Below, piece by piece: positions 6,705 through 12,413 of a stretch of 12,616 nucleotides of DNA; position 1 is the stretch's first letter; the number at the start of each line of letters is the position of its first letter. Below the pieces are notes generated by a model. That model saw only the letters and a program-made list of their open reading frames with translations. It did not search any database and had not been told where the DNA came from. Location: the NCBI GenBank assembly GCA_937891475.1, contig CALATC010000153.1, positions 1 through 12,616 of the forward strand. The letters are read 5' to 3'. Both the position numbers and the translations under genes were made by a program. The stretch is from an uncultured Granulicatella sp. (GTDB lineage: Bacteria; Bacillota; Bacilli; Lactobacillales; Aerococcaceae).

Positions 6705-6733
6705 ATTGTATCATGTGAAAGTTGAAGTGTCAA
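6705..6733 (-). promoter_or_regulatory. Promoter of the antitoxin RNA
   Basis: TTGACA (6728-6733), a 17-nt spacer, and TACAAT (6705-6710) on the minus strand. It is clearly closer to consensus than the toxin promoter, as expected for an antitoxin RNA that must be in excess. Confidence 0.85.
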
Positions 6734-6867
6734 ATTGATAGAAATCAAGACAAAACTAACACCGCACAAAACTTGGATATAGTTTGCGGTGTTATTATAA
6801 CATCCTAATTAGCCACCGTCTTTTTAACGATTTACATCAGAGTCAAGTTTCAGCTCGGCTCTTTTTG
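6719..6867 (+). other. Possible remnant of a second small-toxin module (hairpin plus + strand terminator)
   Basis: A strong hairpin (TAACACCGC at 6757-6765 with GCGGTGTTA at 6786-6794, plus AAACT/AGTTT inside) lies in an open + strand frame from 6719 to the TAA at 6806-6808 that has no good start or SD. A + strand terminator follows (AGAGTC 6839-6844 with GGCTCT 6857-6862, then T5), although the next gene is on the minus strand. An extended -10 TGTTATAAT faces the other way at 6794-6802. The arrangement resembles the 3' half of holin-like type I toxin loci of lactic acid bacteria, but this is recall of a pattern and not proven. Confidence 0.3.
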
Positions 6868-6931
6868 TATCTTTATTACATCAAAAACAAAATGAATTGC
6901 AAACTTCGTAAATCCAGGTTTACTCTCGTGA

Positions 6932-6958
6932 TCAAACACAAGTAAAATTGTCCCGAAT
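6932..6958. repeat. Right copy of the 27-bp direct repeat
   Basis: Same orientation as 6406-6432, with 25 of 27 bases identical. It ends 17 bp before the 3' end of the mgtA gene. Confidence 0.8.
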
Positions 6959-6975
6959 CTTATAAACATTCATTT

Positions 6976-9639
6976 CTATAACCATTCATGATATTTCTTA
7001 ATATACACTTTTTTAACAATCGTTACTAATAACATATAGCTTATTATAATTAACATTAAAGCTAAGAAATACATCCCATTTAAAGTAGCTAGTTTTAAAG
7101 ATGCTGCTAATGGTGTATACGGTAAAACTGTGACAATAAATAATGCAAATAACGATGTCACTAATAATGAAAAGGCAGGTTTTGATTGAATAAATGGTAA
7201 TTTAGGAGAACGAAGCATATAAATTACCATTGTTTGTGACCACATGGATTGAATAAACCAACCTGTTTGGAAGACCATTAAGAAGTATGCAGGATTTGTC
7301 GACTCCGCATAGCTACTTCCTGTAATCATTGGTGCAATTCCAAAGAACATCACTGCAAATGTAATAATATCAAAAATAGAACTAGTTGGGCCTAACCATG
7401 ACATAAATCTTGTAATTGATTTAGCAGTCCATGCACGTGGTTCTTTTAAGAAATCTTCATCCACATTATCAAATGGTAATGCTACACAACTTAAATCATA
7501 AATCAAATTCAAAACAATTAAATGTACAGGAGCCATTGGTAAAAATGGTAAAAATACACTTGCAAATAATAGTGAAAAAATATTTCCAAAATTAGATGAA
7601 ACGGTCATTTTAATGTATTTCGTCATATTCGCATATACTTTACGACCTTCAATCAGTCCTTTTTCTAACACTAATAAATCTTTATCTAAAAGAATAACAT
7701 CTGCTACTTCTTTAGCAATATCAACTGCTGTGTCTACAGAAATCCCTACATCTGCTACTTTTAGAGACGGTGCATCATTAATTCCATCTCCCATATATCC
7801 AACTTTATGCCCATTTGCTTTTAATAATCGAATAATACGAGCTTTTTGTTCTGGAGATAGTTTTGCAAAAATAGTTGTCTTTTCAGCTTCAATCGCTAAA
7901 GTTGCATCATCCATTTCTTCAATATCTGTTCCTAATAAAATATGATCAACTGGTAATCCTACTCGTTCGCACACAGTTTGTGTTACTTTTTCATTATCAC
8001 CTGTTAAAATTTTTGTCAAAACACCATGTTCTTTTAACGCTTGAATTGCTGGTGCCGCAGAAGGTTTTGGTGGATCTAAAAACGCTAAATATCCCATCAA
8101 AATCATATTGGATTCATCTTCTACTGCAAATCGATGAGAAGCATTTCGATAAAACTTTTGACTAACGCCTAATACACGAAGTCCTTGTTCATTTAATTGA
8201 GAAACGGCTTCTAAAATATTTTGACGAATCTCTTCTGTAATTGGATGAATTTCTTTTCCATCTTGTACATGAGAAGAAATACTTAACATTTCTTCAAGAG
8301 CACCTTTTGTAACTAATAATGCGCCATCTTGACCTTTCTCTTTAACAATAACACTCATACGACGACGTTCAAAATCAAAAGGTAATTCATCAATCTTTTG
8401 ATAACGAGTCGAAAGGTCTCGTAGATTTTCATGTTCCACTGATTCTTTTTCTGTACGTGTAATAATCGCACGGTCTAATAAATTTTTCAATCCTGTTTGG
8501 AAATAACTATTTAAATAACCGATTTTCAGAACTCCTAGGTCAAGATTTGCATGAATATCTAGTGGATATTCTAAAATAATTTCATCTTGTGTTAATGTTC
8601 CTGTTTTATCCGTACAAAGAATATCAATGGCACCTAAATCTTGAATCGCATTTAATTTTTTAATGACTACTTTTTCTTTTGCCATAATAACTGCACCTTT
8701 AGCAAGGCTTGCTGTAATAATCATTGGCAACATTTCTGGTGTTAAACCAACCGCAACACTGAGTGCAAATACTCCTGCTTCTAACCAGTCACTATCGGTT
8801 AATCCGTTAATCACAAATACAACTGGAACAAGTACTAACATTAAACGAATGAGTAACCAGGAGATTGTATTCATTTCTTTTTCAAAACTTGTTGGCTCAT
8901 CAAAAGTATTTAGCGTCTTTTCAATACGACCAATCATCGTATCATTTCCTGTCACTAAAATAACCGCTAGTGCACTACCACTTACGACATTCGATCCCAT
9001 AAATACAAAGCGTTCACTTTCTAATACAGGTTTTTGAGATTCTTCTTCTGAAGGAATCCACATTGCTTTTTTCTCAACAGACTCGCTTTCACCCGTTAAG
9101 CTTGATTGTTGGATAAAGAAGTCTCTTGTTTCAAGCAACAAAGCATCCGCAGGTAACATATCTCCTGCACTTAATTTAATGATATCCCCTACTACTAATT
9201 CTTCAATAGGAATTTCTTGTTGAACTTCATCACGAATGACCGTAGCCGTATTTACAATTAAACTCGATAAATTACTTGCTGCTTTATCACTTTTTAGTTC
9301 TTGTACAAAACGAATGCCGCCTGAAATGAGGACTAAAACAACAATAATAATCGATGTTGTTGGATCTTCTTCACCAGGTTTTGCTAAAATCACATTCGTC
9401 ATTAACGAAATCACTGCAATCACTAATAAAATAACTGTGAATGGATTAATAATTGATTCATAAATTTTCTTCCATAGTGGCACTTCGGTTGCTTTTGTTA
9501 ATTTATTTTCTCCATACGTGTCACGAAGTGTTTCCACTTGGTCTTCTTGAACTCCAGTAATAGAAGTTTCTAATGCATCTAGTACTTCTACTACAGATTT
9601 TGTCATTGCAAAATCAAATCTTTCTTTTGCTGTTTTCAT
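6976..9639 (-). CDS. mgtA: Magnesium-translocating P-type ATPase, MgtA/MgtB type (P3B)
   Basis: The 887-residue product has the full length and layout of MgtA, which imports Mg2+ across the cytoplasmic membrane using ATP. After a cation-ATPase N-terminal domain (about 10-85) come the actuator loop T-G-E-S (182-185), the P3B-typical membrane motif G-L-T-P-E-M-L-P-M (298-306), the phosphorylated Asp344 in D-K-T-G-T-L-T, nucleotide-binding K-G-A-L (445-448), D-P-P-K-P (522-526), T-G-D-N (546-549) and hinge G-D-G-I-N-D-A-P (617-624). Several hydrophobic segments form the C-terminal membrane domain. ATG 9639 follows AGAGGTGA (9646-9653). The M-box riboswitch upstream independently supports Mg2+ as substrate. 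No convincing terminator follows the gene before the direct repeat at 6932. Confidence 0.95.
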   Translation of the reverse strand: MKTAKERFDFAMTKSVVEVLDALETSITGVQEDQVETLRDTYGENKLTKATEVPLWKKIYESIINPFTVILLVIAVISLMTNVILAKPGEEDPTTSIIIVVLVLISGGIRFVQELKSDKAASNLSSLIVNTATVIRDEVQQEIPIEELVVGDIIKLSAGDMLPADALLLETRDFFIQQSSLTGESESVEKKAMWIPSEEESQKPVLESERFVFMGSNVVSGSALAVILVTGNDTMIGRIEKTLNTFDEPTSFEKEMNTISWLLIRLMLVLVPVVFVINGLTDSDWLEAGVFALSVAVGLTPEMLPMIITASLAKGAVIMAKEKVVIKKLNAIQDLGAIDILCTDKTGTLTQDEIILEYPLDIHANLDLGVLKIGYLNSYFQTGLKNLLDRAIITRTEKESVEHENLRDLSTRYQKIDELPFDFERRRMSVIVKEKGQDGALLVTKGALEEMLSISSHVQDGKEIHPITEEIRQNILEAVSQLNEQGLRVLGVSQKFYRNASHRFAVEDESNMILMGYLAFLDPPKPSAAPAIQALKEHGVLTKILTGDNEKVTQTVCERVGLPVDHILLGTDIEEMDDATLAIEAEKTTIFAKLSPEQKARIIRLLKANGHKVGYMGDGINDAPSLKVADVGISVDTAVDIAKEVADVILLDKDLLVLEKGLIEGRKVYANMTKYIKMTVSSNFGNIFSLLFASVFLPFLPMAPVHLIVLNLIYDLSCVALPFDNVDEDFLKEPRAWTAKSITRFMSWLGPTSSIFDIITFAVMFFGIAPMITGSSYAESTNPAYFLMVFQTGWFIQSMWSQTMVIYMLRSPKLPFIQSKPAFSLLVTSLFALFIVTVLPYTPLAASLKLATLNGMYFLALMLIIISYMLLVTIVKKVYIKKYHEWL

Positions 9640-9662
9640 TTTACTTCACCTCTTTTTTAAAG

Positions 9663-9740
9663 TCAGATGAAGCAATGGTGATTATTATGCAATCGCCTTT
9701 GTTCATCTGCTAAGTTTTGCTTACTATCCGGTTCCGGCAT
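9663..9740 (-). CDS. MgtL-like leader peptide of mgtA, acidic/proline N-terminus
   Basis: A 25-codon ORF starts M-P-E-P-D-S-K-Q and ends H-H-C-F-I. Its ribosome binding site AAGGGGTGAT (9746-9755) is one mismatch from the full anti-SD complement, so translation should be efficient. It lies after the M-box terminator and 23 bp before mgtA. Enterobacterial MgtL leaders start M-E-P-D-P-T-P, and translation of such acidic/proline starts is known to be Mg2+-sensitive because ribosomes become unstable at low Mg2+. The last two thirds of the ORF lie in a hairpin (9664-9709) that ends 10 nt before the mgtA SD, so ribosome movement here could change mgtA expression. The regulatory role is inference; a short functional protein is the alternative. 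Confidence 0.6.
   Translation of the reverse strand: MPEPDSKQNLADEQRRLHNNHHCFI
9664..9709 (-). promoter_or_regulatory. Hairpin inside the leader ORF, just upstream of the mgtA SD
   Basis: CAGATGAA and TTCATCTG form a perfect 8-bp stem (9664-9671 with 9702-9709). Inside it GGCGATT pairs with AATCACC (9677-9683 with 9691-9697) with one mismatch. A ribosome translating the whole leader ORF would melt it; one lost in the first codons would leave it intact. Confidence 0.5.
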
Positions 9741-9775
9741 TTCTAATCACCCCTTTTTAAAAATTTTGGCAAATG

Positions 9776-9813
9776 AAAAAACATCTTGTTGCGTGCTTAG
9801 ACGTAACAAGATG
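9776..9813 (-). terminator. M-box expression-platform terminator
   Basis: On the minus strand CATCTTGTT (9805-9813) pairs with AACAAGATG (9782-9790), and the inner CGT/ACG pairs continue the stem; six U follow (9776-9781). It lies between the M-box aptamer and the leader ORF, so high Mg2+ should stop transcription here. Confidence 0.85.
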
Positions 9814-9837
9814 CCTTCAAATACATTCTTATTCATA

Positions 9838-9982
9838 TTCCCGTCCAAGCTTTAACATCATGGAGCAATGAAATGACATTAGTTTCTGCCTTCACGACAG
9901 AGACTGCTAACCAACGAATAGTGTCTCCACTACTTTGCGGTAGCCATCCGTATCTCCATGGTAGTCTCACCTACCGATTTAC
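9838..9982 (-). promoter_or_regulatory. M-box (ykoK leader) magnesium riboswitch
   Basis: On the minus strand the aptamer shows the conserved M-box blocks: GGTAGGTGAGACTACC (9961-9976) followed by ATGGAGATACG, then a GCTACCGC-type segment, and near the 3' side TGTTAAAGCTTGGACGGG (9839-9856). These correspond to GGUGAGGCUCC, AUGGAGAUACG and GUGCUAAAGCUC of the B. subtilis ykoK leader. M-boxes fold with several Mg2+ ions and stop expression of Mg2+ transporters when the metal is plentiful. Here the aptamer is followed by an intrinsic terminator and then mgtA, the expected off-switch. Boundaries are approximate. Confidence 0.88.
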
Positions 9983-9988
9983 ATGTTT

Positions 9989-10018
9989 AGTATACTGAAT
10001 TCATTTATCTACTGTCAA
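9989..10018 (-). promoter_or_regulatory. Promoter of the M-box-mgtA transcript
   Basis: TTGACA (10013-10018), an 18-nt spacer, and TATACT (9989-9994) on the minus strand. The predicted start near 9982 is at the beginning of the M-box. The 340 nt between promoter and mgtA are filled by the riboswitch, its terminator and the leader ORF. Confidence 0.8.
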
Positions 10019-10109
10019 CCAAAAAGAAAATAGTGCTTTCCAAATCGTAAACGCATAGAAAAAATTCTCTCTAAAATCCTAACCGTTTATTTTTATATAC
10101 TCTAAACAG

Positions 10110-10772
10110 CTAAGCTTCATACCCAATCTCAAAAAATGCCAATTCTAAAGCTACGGCTTGATTCCAACGTTCGTGAAGTGCTGAAACAGTTCCTTTATCC
10201 TTACAAACTCTATTCAACTCATCCACAAGAAATTGAACCCATTCTTTAAAAAATTCTCCTCTATGAAGATGAATCCATTCCAAATGAATATACTTCTTTG
10301 GAAGAGGTAATTCCTTAGATCCCCAATCTAAATATAAACCTTCTGCAATGACTAACATCACTAAAAGCTGAGCATAATCGGATGAATCTACCGCTGAATA
10401 CATTAGTTTTTGAAACTCTTTTGTCACAGAATGTAACGTTACTTCTAAAAATTCTTTTTCTGTCACACCTAATTCTTTAAACGCTTTTTGAAAATATCCA
10501 TCTTCATCTGCTTCTAGAAATCCTAATTGTTTTGCAAATCTTAGTTTTGCTTCAAGTGTGTCAGCATGTGCGACACAAGCTCCTAGCATCGATAAAAAAG
10601 CATCAAAGAAATGATAGTCTTGAATCAGATATTTTTTTAGAACTTCATCCTCAATCGTTCCTTCAAAAAGCTCCTGTATAAAACGATGATTGACTGCTGC
10701 TTGCCAATTTTTCTGACTATTTCTAAGGAATTCTTCCACAGCATCTCCCGTTTTAAAAGCATATTTTTCCAT
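10110..10772 (-). CDS. tenA: TenA-family thiamin-salvage protein, lacking the catalytic cysteine (TenA_E-like)
   Basis: The 220-residue, mainly helical product belongs to the TenA/THI-4 family, which hydrolyses thiamin breakdown products such as amino-HMP so that the pyrimidine can be reused. Conserved features are Y-L-I-Q-D-Y (48-53; Asp52 matches the substrate-binding Asp), W-I-H-L-H-R-G-E-F-F (166-175) and the C-terminal F-F-E-I-G-Y (213-218; Glu215 matches the catalytic Glu). Where classical TenA has the active-site Cys before W-x-Y, this protein reads V-I-A-E-G-L-Y-L-D-W (141-150), with no Cys. That is the pattern of the TenA_E subgroup. The TPP riboswitch upstream supports a thiamin role. 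ATG 10772 follows AAAGGAATGG (10780-10789). No clear terminator is visible in 10019-10109. Confidence 0.82.
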   Translation of the reverse strand: MEKYAFKTGDAVEEFLRNSQKNWQAAVNHRFIQELFEGTIEDEVLKKYLIQDYHFFDAFLSMLGACVAHADTLEAKLRFAKQLGFLEADEDGYFQKAFKELGVTEKEFLEVTLHSVTKEFQKLMYSAVDSSDYAQLLVMLVIAEGLYLDWGSKELPLPKKYIHLEWIHLHRGEFFKEWVQFLVDELNRVCKDKGTVSALHERWNQAVALELAFFEIGYEA

Positions 10773-10814
10773 ATCTAACCATTCCTTTCCTTTTCCATAT
10801 TTTGTCTAGAGGAC

Positions 10815-10863
10815 AAAAAAATCCTCTTTCATTTGCTAAATGATAAGACAAACAAAAGAGGAT
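10815..10863 (-). terminator. TPP riboswitch terminator upstream of tenA
   Basis: On the minus strand ATCCTCTTT (10855-10863) pairs with AAAGAGGAT (10821-10829), with partial GTTTG/CAAA pairing inside. Seven U follow (10815-10821). It lies between the aptamer and the tenA SD, so TPP binding probably causes early termination. Confidence 0.85.
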
Positions 10864-10926
10864 ATTAGATGATTATTCAAATATAAGTCTTTTCCTTATT
10901 CTTTCCAATGGATTAGACATCAATAG

Positions 10927-11008
10927 CGAATCATTTCCCTTCGACAGTACGAACTGTATCAGGTTCAATGGGTATCATCTCAGCCATAAAGGCACCCCAA
11001 ATGTTCTC
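10927..11008 (-). promoter_or_regulatory. TPP (thiamin pyrophosphate) riboswitch
   Basis: The minus strand contains all THI-element blocks in order: GGGGTGCC, GGCTGAGA, TACCC, GAACCTGAT and CGAAGGGAAATG. P1 is formed by CATTT at the 5' side and AAATG at the 3' side, and can extend with CGAAT/ATTCG. It precedes a terminator and tenA, so tenA should be expressed only when TPP is low. Confidence 0.95.
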
Positions 11009-11025
11009 TTATTTCATTCGAAAAC

Positions 11026-11054
11026 AGTATAACAATACTGAGATTTAATGTAAA
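11026..11054 (-). promoter_or_regulatory. Promoter of the TPP riboswitch-tenA transcript
   Basis: TTTACA (11049-11054), a 17-nt spacer, and TATACT (11026-11031) with the TGn extension, on the minus strand. The predicted start is close to 11019, just before the aptamer. The -35 box is part of an inverted repeat (AAAGGTTT 11052-11059, AAACCTTT 11076-11083). Confidence 0.75.
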
Positions 11055-11129
11055 GGTTTTGATTCTATAGTTTATAAACCTTTCTAACCAGGTTACTCTT
11101 ATTTATTCAGATTGTTCAATTACCTAAAA

Positions 11130-11158
11130 TGTACATTCTTACTCATTGCATTTATAAT
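11130..11158 (+). promoter_or_regulatory. Promoter of the SAP-like protein gene
   Basis: TGTACA (11130-11135), a 17-nt spacer, and a perfect TATAAT (11153-11158), 31 bp before the ATG at 11190. Confidence 0.6.
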
Positions 11159-11189
11159 AATAAATAAGTAAATAGATTAAGGAGAACAT

Positions 11190-11831
11190 ATGAAAGCACA
11201 AAGACCTAACTTCAAAGATATCCATTCATTTGAAGAATTTAATTGTTACTATTGGTACCGAGAAGAACTATCACAGATTTGTAGATCCCTTGGATTAGAG
11301 TATAGAGGTACGAAGCAAGAATTGAATGATATCATTCATCAATATTTTTTAGGAAATAACATAGAAAAAAGAGTGAGCAACAAAACAAAAAATCAAGTCG
11401 AAGTTATAACTTTAGAAACTCCATTACTTTACTGTGGTTTTTCTTTCAACCAAAAATTTCGAGATTATTTTTCTGCTGTAACAGGTATTAGTCCATTTAA
11501 ATTTAGCGCTGATATGGCAACAGCGTGGAGAAAAGTAAAAAAAGAAAAAGACAGCAACTTCACGATTCAAGATATGATTAAAATATATTATGGTGAATCA
11601 GATTATGCCAAATATGATAGTTCAGCTTGTCAATGGAATCAGTTTTTAAAAGATTTTTGCTTAGATGAATGTAGCAATTTTTATTCTAATAAATTAAAAG
11701 TTGCATCGATTCTTTGGAAAGAAGTTAAAAACTCGAAAAATGAAAAAATTTATACAAAAGAACTTTTAAAGGAATATGAACACAAAGTAAAGGAATACCG
11801 TAAGGAAGTAGATTCTAGTTCATCAAATTAA
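11190..11831 (+). CDS. SAP-like / DUF6434-type domain protein, function unknown
   Basis: The 213-residue protein follows AAGGAG (11179-11184). It resembles the SAP domain/DUF6434 proteins of Lactobacillales, by recall of pattern. The N-terminal part (about 10-55) has Y-W-Y-R-E-E-L...L-G-L-E-Y-R-G-T-K-Q-E-L-N-D-I-I, a short helix-extended-helix fold of the SAP type that often binds nucleic acid. A basic linker (57-68) follows. The C-terminal part (about 75-180) has F-R-D-Y-F...F-K-F-S-A-D-M-A-T-A-W-R-K and D-Y-A-K-Y-D...C-Q-W-N-Q-F-L-K-D-F-C, ending in L-W-K-E-V-K and a charged helix. There is no signal peptide or membrane segment, so it is probably cytoplasmic. It is the only + strand gene in the right half, alone between tenA and tadA. 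I assign no function. Confidence 0.75.
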   Translation: MKAQRPNFKDIHSFEEFNCYYWYREELSQICRSLGLEYRGTKQELNDIIHQYFLGNNIEKRVSNKTKNQVEVITLETPLLYCGFSFNQKFRDYFSAVTGISPFKFSADMATAWRKVKKEKDSNFTIQDMIKIYYGESDYAKYDSSACQWNQFLKDFCLDECSNFYSNKLKVASILWKEVKNSKNEKIYTKELLKEYEHKVKEYRKEVDSSSSN

Positions 11832-11851
11832 ATAAAATAGAATAGTTAATT

Positions 11852-11927
11852 ACAAAAGAGAGAGGTAGTAAAAACAAAAAAACGATGAATACCCTAAAGT
11901 CATTCACCGTTTTCCAATCTCTTTTGT
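11852..11927. terminator. Convergent terminator shared by the SAP-like gene and tadA
   Basis: An inner stem (AAACG and TGAAT with ATTCA and CGTTT, 11880-11890 and 11902-11912, one mismatch) ends on the minus strand in seven U (11876-11882), terminating tadA. An outer perfect 10-bp stem (ACAAAAGAGA 11852-11861 with TCTCTTTTGT 11918-11927) adds a second layer for + strand transcripts. The 3' end of tadA lies inside the structure. Confidence 0.7.
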
Positions 11928-12412
11928 TCTTTTCTTCTTTTATTCCGTTCTCTTAATCCTTTGAAGAAGTCTTTTAAAATTTGTTGACACTCTTCTTCTA
12001 ACACGCCATGTTCGACTTCTACTTGATGATTAAATCGTTCATCTTGAAGTAAATTCATAAATGTTCCTGCAGTTCCAGCCTTTGGATCAAAAGCTCCAAA
12101 CGTTACTTTTTTTAAACGAGATAAAATCATGGCCCCACTACACATGGGACATGGTTCCAATGTCACAAATAATTCGCAATCTTCTAATCGCCAACTCCCT
12201 AAAGCTTCGTTTGCTTGACGAATTGCTTTAATTTCCGCATGTAAAGTTGCATCTTGTTCCATCTCTCGTAAATTATGTCCACGTCCAATAATTTCCCCAT
12301 TTAGAACTACAACTGCACCAATAGGAACTTCTTCCTTATCATACGCTTTTTGTGCTTCCTTTAAAGCTTCTCTCATGAACATTTCTTTTTCCATTTGTTC
12401 GATGATTTTCAC
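11900..12412 (-). CDS. tadA: tRNA adenosine(34) deaminase TadA
   Basis: The 170-residue zinc enzyme converts adenosine to inosine at the wobble position of tRNA-Arg(ACG). The catalytic H-A-E (58-60; Glu60 as proton shuttle) and P-C-P-M-C (87-91; Cys88 and Cys91 bind zinc with His58) are intact. The family blocks V-P-I-G-A-V-V-V, H-N-L-R-E, F-G-A-F-D-P-K-A-G and L-L-Q-D-E-R-F-N-H are present, and the C-terminal tail is very basic. The start is uncertain. GTG at 12412 lies 1 nt after the upstream stop codon, suggesting coupled translation. ATG at 12394 gives a 164-residue protein closer to the B. subtilis N-terminus, but its GAGGTGA is 14 nt away. In B. subtilis tadA lies just upstream of the scRNA gene and dnaX; here five features come between. 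Confidence 0.95.
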   Translation of the reverse strand: MKIIEQMEKEMFMREALKEAQKAYDKEEVPIGAVVVLNGEIIGRGHNLREMEQDATLHAEIKAIRQANEALGSWRLEDCELFVTLEPCPMCSGAMILSRLKKVTFGAFDPKAGTAGTFMNLLQDERFNHQVEVEHGVLEEECQQILKDFFKGLRERNKRRKEQKRLENGE

Positions 12413-12413
12413 C

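Noticed and set aside
7613..9463. Several + strand open frames opposite mgtA
   Set aside because: They are antisense shadows of the mgtA reading frame with no SD or promoter, and their sequences look like frame artefacts.
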